64,000 nucleotides of DNA. It comes from Gordonia spumicola (GTDB taxonomy: Bacteria; Actinomycetota; Actinomycetes; Mycobacteriales; Mycobacteriaceae). A program made the position numbers and the translations under genes. The stretch spans positions 186,001 through 250,000 of the forward strand of contig NZ_BJOV01000005.1 of NCBI RefSeq assembly GCF_009932475.1, given 5' to 3'. Positions 35,901-44,600 of the stretch are shown here, in pieces (within the stretch, counting starts at the first letter, position 1; every line of letters starts with the position of its first letter). The notes below the pieces were generated by a model. The model was not told where the DNA came from and searched no databases. It saw only the letters and a program-made list of their open reading frames with translations.

Positions 35901-36316
35901 TCGGACTGCAGCCCGGTCTGGAGCATCGGGTGAAGCTGCGTTCGGGCGTCGACCTGCTGATCTCACTGGAGGCGATCAGTGAGCCCGACGACACCGGCGT
36001 CCGTACCGTCCTGCTGACGGTCAACGGTCACCTGCGGTCGGTGTTCGTCCGGGACCGCGGTGTGGACGCTGTCGTCGCGGCCGCCGAGCAGGCGGACAAG
36101 AGCAACCCGAACCACATCGGAGCACCGTTCGCCGGTGTCGTGTCGGTGACGGTCAGCGTCGGTGACACCGTCGCCGCGGGCGCCGTCGTCGCGACGATCG
36201 AGGCGATGAAGATGGAGGCGTCGATCACGAGTCCGACGGCGGGAACGGTTCGGCGAGTCGTGTTCACCACCGCGACTGAGGTGTCGCCGGGCGACCTCCT
36301 GCTGGAACTCGGCTGA
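32927..36316 (+). CDS. pyc: pyruvate carboxylase
   Basis: 1129-residue single-chain biotin enzyme making oxaloacetate from pyruvate, ATP and bicarbonate. Order: biotin carboxylase (about 1-450; KAVAGGGGRGMR ATP-grasp loop, EMNPRIQVEHTVTEE), pyruvate carboxyltransferase TIM barrel (about 520-800; DTTFRDAHQSLLATRVR metal-site start, HTHDTPGG), linker/allosteric part, and BCCP at the end with biotin Lys1095 in EAMKMEAS. A replenishing partner for the adjacent methylcitrate cycle, which consumes oxaloacetate. The 3' end lies 35 bases from an IS3 element, so the native terminator may have been lost. Confidence 0.96.
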   Translation: MFDKILVANRGEIAVRAFRAAYELGASTVAVYPAEDRHCIHRGKADEAYQIGEPGHPVQAYLNVEEIVRVARECGADAVYPGYGFISENPDLAAACAREGITFVGPSADVLHLTGDKQQAVTAARAAGLPVLAGSAPSSNVDDLLAAAVDMTFPVFVKAVAGGGGRGMRRVGEIGELADAVGAASREAAAAFGNPTVFLEQAVVNPRHIEVQILADSYGDVVHLYERDCSLQRRHQKVVEIAPAPNLDPALRERICADAVAFARQIGYSCAGTVEFLVDERGQHFFIEMNPRIQVEHTVTEEITDVDLVAAQLRVAAGASLADLGLRQDTIAIRGAALQCRITTEDPAAGFRPATGKVTAYRAPGGAGVRLDGAAALGSEVTGHFDSMLVKLTCRGADFDTAVRRERRALAEFRIRGVTTNISFLQAVLDDPDFRAGRITTSFIEDRPELLTARIDDDKGTKLLSYLADVTVHKPYGELPTPVHPHTKLPALDRSVLAAPPAGSKQRLDELGPAGFARALREQKALAVTDTTFRDAHQSLLATRVRTSGLSVAGPYVAATTPELLSVECWGGATYDVALRFLKEDPWDRLARLREAIPNICLQMLLRGKNTVGYTPYPTDVTTAFVREAADTGIDVFRIFDALNSVDAMRPAIGAVLETGTTVAEVAMSYTGDLANPAEDVYTLDYYLRLAEQIVDAGAHVLAIKDMAGLLRPAAARTLVSALRSNFDLPVHLHTHDTPGGQLATYLAAWEAGADAVDGASAALAGTTSQPSLSAIVAAAAHTEYDTGLDLSAVCSMEPYWEAVRREYAPFESGIPAPTGRVYTHEIPGGQLSNLRQQATSIGVGNRFEAVENAYAAANELLLRPVKVTPSSKVVGDLAVAFVAQGVTAEQFAANPAAYDIPDSVIGFLNGELGEPAAGWPEPLRSLVLAGRERRSVVTELTADDLDALTTGGTVRRQALNRLLFPGPTADYLDHLATFGDTSKLPAHQFFFGLQPGLEHRVKLRSGVDLLISLEAISEPDDTGVRTVLLTVNGHLRSVFVRDRGVDAVVAAAEQADKSNPNHIGAPFAGVVSVTVSVGDTVAAGAVVATIEAMKMEASITSPTAGTVRRVVFTTATEVSPGDLLLELG

Positions 36317-36350
36317 GCTCCGTCTGCCCGCGGTCCGGCTCACCAACGGA

Positions 36351-36377
36351 CTGTCAAGACCCGAGTTTGTTGGAGAC
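36351..36377 (+). repeat. IS3 left terminal inverted repeat
   Basis: 27 bases, matching the inverted sequence at 37650-37676 at about 19 of 27 positions; strongest in the inner GTTTGNTGGAGAC. Confidence 0.75.
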
Positions 36378-36380
36378 CGA

Positions 36381-37166
36381 TCAGTTGTTCTGTGAGGTGA
36401 GTTCGCGGGCCCGATTCTGGGTCCAGTAGTCGGCTTCGGCCGCGGCGGGTGGTTGGTAGTCCAAGGCCGAGTGCAGGCGGGTGGTGTTGTACCAGTGGAC
36501 CCATTCGGCGGTGGCGATCTCGACGGCGTTGGTGCTTGTCCACGGTCCTTTCTTGTAGATCAGCTCGTGCTTGTACAACGAGTTCAGGGCTTCGGCCATC
36601 GCGTTGTCGTAGGAGTCCCCGCGCGAGCCGACTGAGGCGATGGCGCCGGCTTCATCGAGGGCCTGGGTGTAGCGGATGGCTCGGTATTGCACCCCGCGGT
36701 CGGAGTGATGGATCAGCGCGGTTAGGTCTTGACCGGACCGCCGGCGCAGCCACAATCCCATCGCCAGGGCGTCGATCGCGAGGTCAGCGAACATGCGGGT
36801 CGAGGTCTGCCACCCGACGATCATCCGGGAGAACACGTCCAACACGAACGCTACGTACACCCATCCGACCTCGGTCCGCACGTACGTGATGTCGGCAACC
36901 CACAGCTGATTCGGCGCGTCAGCGTGAAATGTGCGGTCGACCAGATCGGCCGGACGCGCCGTTTCCGGTGCCGGGCGGGTGGTCCGTGGGAACTTGCCCC
37001 GCACGACGCCCCGGATCCCCAGGTCAGCGCATAGTCGTTCGATAGTGCACTTGGCTACGGTGATCCCCTCCATGCGCAGTGCGGCGCGGATCTTGCGTTG
37101 TCCGTAGATTCCGCCGGTGGCCTCATAGACCCGCATGATCTGGGTCTTGAGGTACTCGTCTCGCAC
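36381..37166 (-). CDS. IS3 OrfB transposase (DDE integrase domain)
   Basis: 261 residues if started at GTG 37166, but the same frame is open upstream through ARPATPLIVAFIDQH up to the OrfA region. It is therefore normally made as an OrfAB fusion by -1 frameshifting; a TTTCTTC run (complement at 37331-37337) in the overlap is a possible slip site, though not a canonical one. The rve core has the DDE residues in VADITY (D), HHSDRGVQYR (D) and MAEALNSLYKHE (E). HTH_21-type segment GIYGQRKIRAALRMEG near the start. All catalytic residues are present. Confidence 0.92.
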   Translation of the reverse strand: MRDEYLKTQIMRVYEATGGIYGQRKIRAALRMEGITVAKCTIERLCADLGIRGVVRGKFPRTTRPAPETARPADLVDRTFHADAPNQLWVADITYVRTEVGWVYVAFVLDVFSRMIVGWQTSTRMFADLAIDALAMGLWLRRRSGQDLTALIHHSDRGVQYRAIRYTQALDEAGAIASVGSRGDSYDNAMAEALNSLYKHELIYKKGPWTSTNAVEIATAEWVHWYNTTRLHSALDYQPPAAAEADYWTQNRARELTSQNN

Positions 37167-37300
37167 TGCTCTGGCCGACGGTGGCCGGGTGCGGGCGGCG
37201 TAATAAGTCGATGGCGCGATCGCGCAGCCAGCCTCGGTCAGAGCGGTGCAGATCGCCTCGACGGGCCATCGATGTCGGTGCTGATCGATGAAGGCGACGA

Positions 37301-37621
37301 TCAGCGGTGTGGCCGGTCGAGCTCGGCCGCGAAGAAAGCCGACGCCGTCTTCAAGATCTCGTTCGCCCGACGCAGCTCTCGAACTTCGTTCTCCAACAAG
37401 CGGATCCGCTCAATATCGGAAATCGTTTCAATCCCAGGCGATTCGGCTTGGCCGTCTTCGACGCGACGGACCCAGTTCCGCAGGGTTTCGGGGTTGATGT
37501 CGAGTTGCTTAGCGATCCGGGCCAGAGCTCCGGGCGCGGTCTCGGGATCCTTCCGAGCATCGATGGCCATGCGTGTGGCACGGTCCCGCAACTCGGGTGA
37601 GTACTTCGATGGGCGAGGCAT
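37301..37621 (-). CDS. IS3 OrfA (HTH protein)
   Basis: 106 residues from ATG 37621 (MPRPSKYSPELRDRATRM). An earlier in-frame start exists but adds sequence from the terminal repeat. Helix-turn-helix of the IS3 OrfA type (IAKQLDINPETLRNWVRR, about 36-53), followed by a leucine-zipper-like segment (ERIRLLENEVRELRRANEIL, about 69-88) used for multimerisation. The C-terminus TASAFFAAELDRPHR overlaps OrfB in the -1 frame. Confidence 0.92.
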   Translation of the reverse strand: MPRPSKYSPELRDRATRMAIDARKDPETAPGALARIAKQLDINPETLRNWVRRVEDGQAESPGIETISDIERIRLLENEVRELRRANEILKTASAFFAAELDRPHR

Positions 37622-37649
37622 GAAACAAGTGTCCCTTCCGGTCAAACCT

Positions 37650-37676
37650 GTCTCCATCAAACCCGGGACGATTCAG
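37650..37676 (-). repeat. IS3 right terminal inverted repeat
   Basis: Partner of 36351-36377. Its outer CTGA also supplies the stop codon that ends the truncated IS30 transposase reading frame. Confidence 0.75.
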
Positions 37677-38824
37677 GTCGCGACGGAGAACTGCTTATGC
37701 GAGGCCATCTCACAGCCCTGATCCCACGTCAACGAACCGCGCAGGTGCTCCGGCAGGGTGCCGATCAGCGGGACGAGCACGTCACGGACCTCCTCGGCAG
37801 TGTGTCCGCCGGGCAGATACCCGAGCATCACATACCGGGTCGTGCGTTCCACGAGCGTGACGATCGCGGACTCGGACCGGGTCCCGACGATCAGATCGCC
37901 CTCCCAATGCCCGGGCACCGCCCGATCTTCGACCTCGGCTGGTCGGTCCGAGATCATGATCATGCCGTCCACGAACCGTGACGAGCGCTGATCCGGATGC
38001 GTGTGCGGTTTCCGTCGGGTGCGTCCGGTGCGCAGCGCGTCCGCGACCTCACGTCGCAGCCCGCCGCGTGCTTGGACGTAGATGGCCTGGTAGATCGTCT
38101 CCGTGCTCACCCGCATGCCCTCGTCATCGGGGAACTCCTTGATTAGAGAGTTGCGGATCTGTTCCGGCGACCACTGCAATTGCAGCTTCCCCGCAACATA
38201 GTCGCGCAGCCGCCCCCGCCGCGCGAGCTTCGACGACTTCGGGCGCGCCCGGCTGCCAGCCCACGCACGATGCGCCGCATGCGGCCGATAGACACCGTCC
38301 ACGGAGCGTGCGTCGATCTCGCGTTTGATCGTCGAAGCCGGCCTGCCCAACTCCCGCCCGATGGCCCGCAACGACATCCCCTGCCTGCGCAGGTCAGCGA
38401 TCGTCTCCCGCTCCACGATTGTCAGGAAACGCGGATGGAGCACCGCTTCAAGGATCGTCAGCGGCGATGACGATGCAGGAGCAACGAATGTGGTCACACC
38501 CGACTTGTAGTCGACCCGGCGCCCGTCTGGATAGGTTCGCGCGTCATGTGACTTGCGCACGCCACGATCCCAGTCCCGCGCGGTCCTCTCGTTCACGCAC
38601 ACCCGGCGGGCCGCTTCCCGTCGCGCAAGACCTTGCGACCTCAGCCGGTCATACTCAGCCCGCCCAGGATGAGACGGGCGACCAGCCGTGGGCCGACGTC
38701 CCGACTTCCGAACCCACCCCGCTGCCGTATGTCGGTTCACACCCACCATCCGTGCCGCGAGCGTCGTGCTGCCGACATCATCGAAAACCTCGAAGAACCT
38801 AGACTTCAACACCCCTGAAACCAT
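37673..38824 (-). pseudogene. IS30 transposase, 3'-truncated
   Basis: 383 codons remain. The N-terminal half carries HTH segments (ETIADLRRQGMSLRAIGREL, then GRPASTIKREI) and the catalytic core has the first D in GHWEGDLIVG and the second D in LTWDQGCEMA. The frame then stops after SHKQFSVAT with a TGA made by the IS3 end. The last region of the family (the glutamate-bearing SNEN...LLRQYFPKG segment) is absent, so the DDE triad is incomplete and the protein should be inactive. Confidence 0.9.
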
Positions 38825-38870
38825 GATCCCCGCAACTCCCTGAAACTCAGGGTGTTGCGGGGATCACTAG
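37676..38870 (-). mobile_element. truncated IS30-family element
   Basis: The upstream end and most of the transposase gene remain. The downstream end is missing exactly where the IS3 element begins, and no remainder is found on the other side of the IS3 (36317-36351 is only 35 bases after pyc). The IS30 was hit by the IS3, or by a deletion next to it. The right border (near 38866-38870) is estimated from the terminal palindrome. Confidence 0.7.
38824..38866. repeat. 43-base palindrome at the IS30 end
   Basis: A 13-bp outer stem TGATCCCCGCAAC (38824-38836) pairs with 38854-38866, with an inner 6-bp stem (CCCTGA/TCAGGG) and a 3-base loop. It touches the transposase start codon. Probably the element's terminal or protective hairpin; it can also act as a terminator for transcripts entering from metE. 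Confidence 0.75.
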
Positions 38871-38914
38871 AACCCGCCAATCCTCGCGGGCCGCAGTCGT
38901 CGTGTGGGCGCCGG

Positions 38915-41197
38915 TCAGCGCACGGCCACCGCGGCCTGAACCATGTTGGTCAGTGCTTCGGTCACCTCGGCTGTCGTGCGGGTCTTGAGTCCGCAGTCCG
39001 GGTTCACCCACAGACGGTCGGCCGGGACCGCGTCCAATGCCTCCCTCAGGGACGCGGTGATCTCGTCGACGCCCGGCACGCGCGGTGAGTGGATGTCGTA
39101 GACGCCCGGTCCCACCTGCGTCGCGAAGCCGATCGCGTTGAGGTCGGCGAGCACCTCCATGTGCGAGCGGGCGGCCTCGATGGAGGTGACGTCGGCGTCC
39201 AACCCCCCGATCGCGCCGATGACCTCGCCGAACTCCGAGTAGCACAGGTGCGTGTGGATCTGCGTCGCGTCGGCCACGCCGGCCGTCGACAGTCGGAACG
39301 ACGTGACGGCCCAGTCGAGGTACGCCTCCCGGTCCGCGGCGCGCAGCGGCAGCAGTTCACGGAGGGCCGGTTCGTCGACCTGGATGATCGCCGCACCCGA
39401 GCGTTCGAGGTCGACGGTCTCGTCGCGGATGGCGAGCGCCACCTGGTTCGCCGAATCGGCGAGCGGCTGATCGTCGCGGACGAACGACCACGCCAGAATC
39501 GTGACTGGGCCGGTCAGCATGCCCTTCACCGGCTTCGCGGTGAGCGACTGCGCGTACGAGATCCAGTCGACGGTCATCGCGGCGGGGCGCACCACGTCGC
39601 CGTACAGAATCGGCGGACGGACACAGCGTGAGCCGTACGACTGCACCCAGCCGTTCGCGGTGGCGAAGAAGCCGTCGAGCTGCTCGGCGAAGTACTGGAC
39701 CATGTCGTTGCGCTCGGGCTCGCCGTGCACGAGCACATCGAGTCCGATCCGCTCCTGCAGTGCGATGACATCGGCGATCTCGGCGCGCATGCGCTCGACG
39801 TAGCCGGCCTCGTCGATCGCACCGGTACGCAACGCCTGACGCGCCTTGCGGATGTCGGTGGTCTGCGGATACGAGCCGATCGTGGTGGTCGCGAGAGTCG
39901 GCAGGCCGAGCGCGGCGTCCTGGATCACGCGGCGATCGGCGGCGGCCGTACGGGTCGAGTCGGCGGTCGTCAGAGCAGCGAGGCGGGCGCGGACGGAGTC
40001 GACGTGCAGACGCGGATCATCGGATCGGGATGCCAGCGCGGCACGTGCGGCGTCGAACTCGGCCGCCTGGTAGGCCCGGCCGTGCGCGTAGGCCCGACCC
40101 AATGCGGTGACCTCGCCGACCTTCTCCTCGGCGAACGCCAGCCAGCCGTGCAGCGCCGGGTCGAGACCGTCCTCGCCGCGCAGCGTGTAGGGGACGTGCA
40201 GCGTGGAACACGACGTGGACACCGCGAGCGTCCCGACGACTCCGCGGATCGACTCGAGGCGGCCCAGAGCCGCATCGAGGTCGGTACGCCACACATTGCG
40301 GCCGTCGACCACACCCGCGACGACGTGCTTGTCGCCGAGACCCGCGGCCAGCACGGTCTCGACCGACCCGCTCACCAGATCGACGCCGACACCTTCGACG
40401 TCGGTCCGCGCCAATGCGGCCAGGGCGTCGCCCGCATCGCCGAAGTACGTCTGCACGAGGATCGACGGCCGATCCGTCGCCGCGGCCAGTGCACCGTAGA
40501 CGCGCTCGGCAAGCTCCGCGAGGCCCTCGTCGGCGTCCGTCACCAGGATCGGCTCGTCGATCTGCACCCACGACGCGCCCGCCGCGGCCAACCGCCCGAG
40601 CAGGTCGATGTACAGCGGGATCAGCTCGTCGACGCGCGACAGCGGGGCGTCGTCGTCCGCAGTAGCAGGCTTCGACAGCCCGAGGAACGTGATCGGGCCG
40701 ATCACCGCCGGCCGGGCGGGGACACCCTGCGCCCGGGCTTCGGCGAGCTCGGACAGCACCTTGGTCGGATCGAGTGCGAACGTGATGTCCGCGCCTATCT
40801 CCGGCACCAGATAGTGGTAGTTCGTGTCGAACCACTTCGTCATCTCCAGCGGCGCCACGCCGTCTGCACCGCGCGCGGCCGCGAAGTACGCGTCGAGCGG
40901 GTCGTCGATCGATGCGACACGGGTCGGAAGCGCTCCGAGGAGTACCGCGGTGTCGAGGATCTGGTCGTAGTACGAGAACGTGTTGACCGGGATCGAGTCG
41001 AGTCCGGCGGTCAAGAGTTGGCGCCATCCGTCGCGGCGGAGGACGGCGGCGACCGATTCGAGGGCGGCACGGTCGGATCGACCGGCCCAGTAGGCTTCGA
41101 CGGCTCGTTTGAGTTCACGGTTCGCGCCGATCCGGGCCGTGCCCGGCACGGTTGCGGTGAACGGTGACGTGGTCGGACGTGTCGTGTCGATGGACAT
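38915..41197 (-). CDS. metE: cobalamin-independent methionine synthase MetE
   Basis: 760-residue zinc enzyme that transfers the methyl group of 5-methyltetrahydrofolate-polyglutamate to homocysteine without B12. Two barrel halves: the N-terminal half is degenerate; the C-terminal half has the zinc/homocysteine ligands in [10 protein letters not shown] (His, Cys), a Glu in the EAARSHME region and NPDCGLKTR (Cys), with TTIGSYPQT at the start of the second half (near 430). AGGAG lies 11 bases before the ATG. The leader contains a cobalamin riboswitch, so expression is expected only when B12 is scarce. The 3' side abuts the IS30 remnant. Confidence 0.96.
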   Translation of the reverse strand: MSIDTTRPTTSPFTATVPGTARIGANRELKRAVEAYWAGRSDRAALESVAAVLRRDGWRQLLTAGLDSIPVNTFSYYDQILDTAVLLGALPTRVASIDDPLDAYFAAARGADGVAPLEMTKWFDTNYHYLVPEIGADITFALDPTKVLSELAEARAQGVPARPAVIGPITFLGLSKPATADDDAPLSRVDELIPLYIDLLGRLAAAGASWVQIDEPILVTDADEGLAELAERVYGALAAATDRPSILVQTYFGDAGDALAALARTDVEGVGVDLVSGSVETVLAAGLGDKHVVAGVVDGRNVWRTDLDAALGRLESIRGVVGTLAVSTSCSTLHVPYTLRGEDGLDPALHGWLAFAEEKVGEVTALGRAYAHGRAYQAAEFDAARAALASRSDDPRLHVDSVRARLAALTTADSTRTAAADRRVIQDAALGLPTLATTTIGSYPQTTDIRKARQALRTGAIDEAGYVERMRAEIADVIALQERIGLDVLVHGEPERNDMVQYFAEQLDGFFATANGWVQSYGSRCVRPPILYGDVVRPAAMTVDWISYAQSLTAKPVKGMLTGPVTILAWSFVRDDQPLADSANQVALAIRDETVDLERSGAAIIQVDEPALRELLPLRAADREAYLDWAVTSFRLSTAGVADATQIHTHLCYSEFGEVIGAIGGLDADVTSIEAARSHMEVLADLNAIGFATQVGPGVYDIHSPRVPGVDEITASLREALDAVPADRLWVNPDCGLKTRTTAEVTEALTNMVQAAVAVR

Positions 41198-41327
41198 GAC
41201 TGGTTCTTCTCCTGCATGAGTGCGTACAGCTGTCGCCCTGCGGGAGATGCCACGAATCGACGAGTCCCGTCACGACATGACGGTTCCGCCGATAGGTGTC
41301 ATCGCCCAGTCCACGAGGCGGACAACC

Positions 41328-41550
41328 ATCGGGTGCGGCGCACCCGATACAACAGGCAGGTCTTCGGGCTCGTCGGCGGGCGCGTGAGCGCACCTACTGG
41401 CCGTCGCTTCCCAGACCCGGATGTACACGGGTCCAGTGCGTGTGACGGCGGTCGTTCCGACATACCGCTGCGGGACAGCTCCGGTTTCTCACCGGATTCC
41501 CTCTTCGCGCGGTCGTCGCCGACCGCGCGTCGACGTCGCACCGTCTGAGA
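41328..41550 (-). promoter_or_regulatory. cobalamin riboswitch and expression-platform hairpin upstream of metE
   Basis: Read on the minus strand: GGTGC (41542-41538), GGGAATCCGGTGAGAAACCG (from about 41493), CTGTCCCGCAGCGGTATG (to about 41461), GGGTCTGGGAAGCGACGG and the terminal box CCCGAAGACCTGCC (to 41355). This is the conserved aptamer order. Just downstream is a 9-bp hairpin (ATCGGGTGC, 41328-41336 with 41340-41348) that could be the terminator or sequestering stem. It ends 131 bases before the metE ATG. The intervening part of this 501-base gap shows nothing else. Confidence 0.88.
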
Positions 41551-41577
41551 CGGAACGACGAACCGATTGCAGTTGAG

Positions 41578-41607
41578 AGCCTAGGCCGTCGTCGACAGCT
41601 CGCTCAA
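41578..41607 (-). promoter_or_regulatory. candidate sigma-A promoter for the metE leader
   Basis: On the minus strand TTGAGC (41607-41602), an 18-base spacer and TAGGCT (41583-41578). Transcription would begin about 20-30 bases before the riboswitch. Confidence 0.5.
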
Positions 41608-41645
41608 CCGCAGCCGACACGTGCGCAAAACTATTGCCAAGACGA

Positions 41646-41686
41646 CTCCGAGCCTGGTGACCGGTATGTGGTCACCAGGCTCGGAG
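41646..41686. terminator. strong terminator after the fused carboxylase gene
   Basis: A perfect 17-bp stem CTCCGAGCCTGGTGACC (41646-41662) pairs with 41670-41686 around a 7-base loop. It starts 13 bases beyond the stop codon of the large minus-strand carboxylase gene and insulates metE from it. Confidence 0.9.
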
Positions 41687-41698
41687 CAAGTGTTGGAA

Positions 41699-44600
41699 CT
41701 ACTTCGTGATCGCGCCGATGAGCTTCGGGCGGAGGTCGGAGGCGGCGATCACCTCGTCGACCGATCCGACGCGGACGGCCCGGTGGATGTCGTGGACGGC
41801 GTCGAACTCGGCGGCCATCTCGGCGATCTTCTCCGCGCGGACCGACGTGCGGAGCTCGTCGAGCTCTGCGGCCAGCGTGGCACGGTCGGCTCCGATCGCC
41901 TCGGCGACCCGCTCGGCGAGCGCCTCGACGCGCGGATCCTTCGCGGTGCGGACCCCGACCTCGCCGGAGAAGACGACGGCCGCGGCGGGTGCGCCGCCGA
42001 GGACCGAGGCGAACGAGCCGTCGATCGCGAGGACCGTCATGTTCGGGTTCAGCGCCTTCGAGAAGACGACGAACGCGCCGCCGTGGTAGCGGGAGATGAC
42101 ACAGAACACGATCGGACCGTCGAAGTTGATGATGGCGCGGCCGATCTCGGCGCCGTACTCCAACTGAAGCTTCCGCAGCGACTCCGGCGAGCCGTCGAAG
42201 CCCGACAGGTTCGCCAGGACAACGACCGGGCGGTTCCCGCTCGCCGCGTTGATCGCGCGGGCCGCCTTCTTCGACGACTGCGGGAACAAGGTGCCCGCGC
42301 TGAACGTGTCGGGACCGTCCGTCGGCAGGAAGCCGCGGCGGCTGACCGGCGTCGACTCGATGCCGATCAGGGTCACCGCGTGGCCGCCGAGGTGCGTGTC
42401 CGCGGCGACGACGGTCTCCGCGTCGGCCATGCCTGCCCAGCGTTCGACGATGGGCGCGTCCTGGTCGGTGACGGCCCGCATCACCGAGCGGATGTCGAAC
42501 GGCTTCTTGCGGTCCGGGTTCGCGGTGGCCGAGAAGATCTCGCCGACCGTCGTGAAGTCGCTGCCCTCCAAGACGTGCGGGAAGTCGGAGATGTCACGGT
42601 CGATCGGGTCGGACGTCGAGGCGCCGCGCGGCCCGTCCTCGCCGGGCGCCACATACGTGTGGTCGTAGTGGCTCATCATGGTGTCGACCGCGCCCTGCAT
42701 GTCGGGGGCCCAGTACTGGGCCTCACCGTTCGGGCCCATGATGCGGTCGTAGCCGCCGAGCCCGAAGTTGTCCTCGGCCGACACGCCGCCCGAGAAGTCG
42801 AGCGCCTGCTTGCCCGTCAGCACCATCGACGAGTCGGGGGTCATCACCAGGATGCCCTTGGTGTGCATGAGCATCGTCGCCTCGGCGTTCCAGTACGCCT
42901 GGCCGCCGACGTTGATGCCGCTGACGACGATGTTGATCTCGCCGCCGTCCTGCGTGAACTCGACGATCCGCTTCAGCGCGGCCGCCACCCAGTCGAGGTT
43001 CTCCGTGCCGGAGTCCATCTGGACCGCCGCGCCGGACGAGATCGCGTACCACTCGACGGGCAGACGCTCGGCCTCGGCGAGGTCGAGGGCCGCGATGTAC
43101 CGGCGGCACTCCGGCTCGGTGAGCGCGCCGAGAGCCTTCGTCGGGTCGCCGAGCATCACGACGCGGCGCACACCCTCCGGATGCTTGGCGGTCGGCGTGC
43201 TGACGGTGCCGACGACGACGGCCGCCGTGTTGCGTCCCTTCGCACGGTCGACGGGGGCGAGGGCGCCCGCGTCGTCGAGGTCGTACTCGGTGAAGTCGCC
43301 GAGCGTCTCGACGAGCTCGTACGGGTACGAGGTCCCGCGGCTCGACGCCTTCAAGACCTTCTGGCGGTAGGCGTCGATCGGCGTCACGGCCTCGTCGGTG
43401 GGGTCGTCGACCCTCACCTCGGGGACGCCCGCGGCGTCGAACGTGATGTGGATGGCGACCTTGGAGAGCTCGCGGGTGTCGCGGTCGCGCTGGCGGGCGA
43501 TCAACATGATCTCCTCCAGCCCGGCGCCGTCGACGGACTGCGTGCGGACGGTGTGCGCGACGATCTTGCGCACCTGTTCGCGCGAGACGTCGAGCGTCGG
43601 CCAGATGTACATGACGATCCGGTTGGTGTTGAAGCGCTTGCCGCGGGGGCGCTGCGCCTGCGCGGACCGGATGGTGTCGACGCAGGTCGCGAACGTGGTC
43701 TCCGCGGTCGGCAGGGTCAACAGCCCGTCGTCGTCGGTGACCGCCGTCAGGTCGCGGATCTGGGCGAACGCGATCAGCCTGTCGTCTGCCGGGTTTGCCT
43801 TGGCGACACAGCGGAACAGGTACACCTCTTCGTCGTCGGACGACGAGAGCCGGGTCAGATCGAACTTGCGGAGACGCTCCATCTGCATGCGGCGCGCGAT
43901 GTGCGGGTGCAGGCCGCGGATCAGGCGGTCCTCGGCGAGGCCGGTGGCCGCCGGGCGGAACGTGAAGTGATGGTGCATCGTGTCGTCACCGCGGCCGGCC
44001 ACCGTCACGGTGATGCGTCGGACGCGGTCGGGCAGCACCTGGGCGCTGATCACCTCGTACAGGGCGGTCGCGAGGCCGTCGAAGTCGTCGGGCTGGTTCT
44101 CCCAGCGGACGTACACGTCGGCGTCGATCGCGGGCGTCTGGGCCGACAGATCGGCGAGGCCCGCGAGCGCGGTCGGCAGATTCTCGAAGCTCGTCGCGAT
44201 CGACGCGAGCGACGTGCCGTTGCGTTCGGCGACGACGAACGTGCAGCCGCCGTCGCGGTGCGAACGGACGTCGGAGAGTCCCTTGTTGCCGTAGTAGCGG
44301 CGGGTGAGGACCTCGAGCATGACGGTGTCGTCGAGGTCGTCGTGCTCCAGGCGCTCGGACAGGATGCTGACCAGCGGGACCGTGCTGCGGACCATCTCGG
44401 ACACGCGGTCGGCGCGGTCGGCCGCCGCCGGGTTCGCGTCGAGGTGAGCGAGGTCGGCGCGGACCTTCGTGTACACGCGTTCACGGTCGCCGAGCAGTCG
44501 CGGCTGGCCGTACCAGGTGAACAGCACACCGCGTGCGAGGTCGGCGACGGCGGGGAAACGCGTCTGGGCGGCGTCGACGAGCCGCTCGAGCGCGCGGCCC

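Larger units (their letters stand above)
36352..37675 (-). mobile_element. IS3-family insertion sequence (about 1.32 kb)
   Basis: Two overlapping minus-strand frames (OrfA, OrfB) are bounded by imperfect terminal inverted repeats: left CTGTCAAGACCCGAGTTTGT (from 36351) and right, read inward, CTGAATCGTCCCGGGTTTGA (from 37676), both continuing TTGGAGAC/TGGAGAC. Ends read TG...CA. No matching target duplication is visible (GAC on the left, GTC on the right), fitting with later deletion at one side. The element looks intact and possibly functional. Confidence 0.85.

Noticed and set aside
36345..37680. Target-site duplication of the IS3 element
   Set aside because: Flanks GAC and GTC do not match as direct repeats; a later deletion is more likely.
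41216..41548. 110-codon plus-strand frame in the metE leader
   Set aside because: The stretch is explained by the riboswitch on the other strand.
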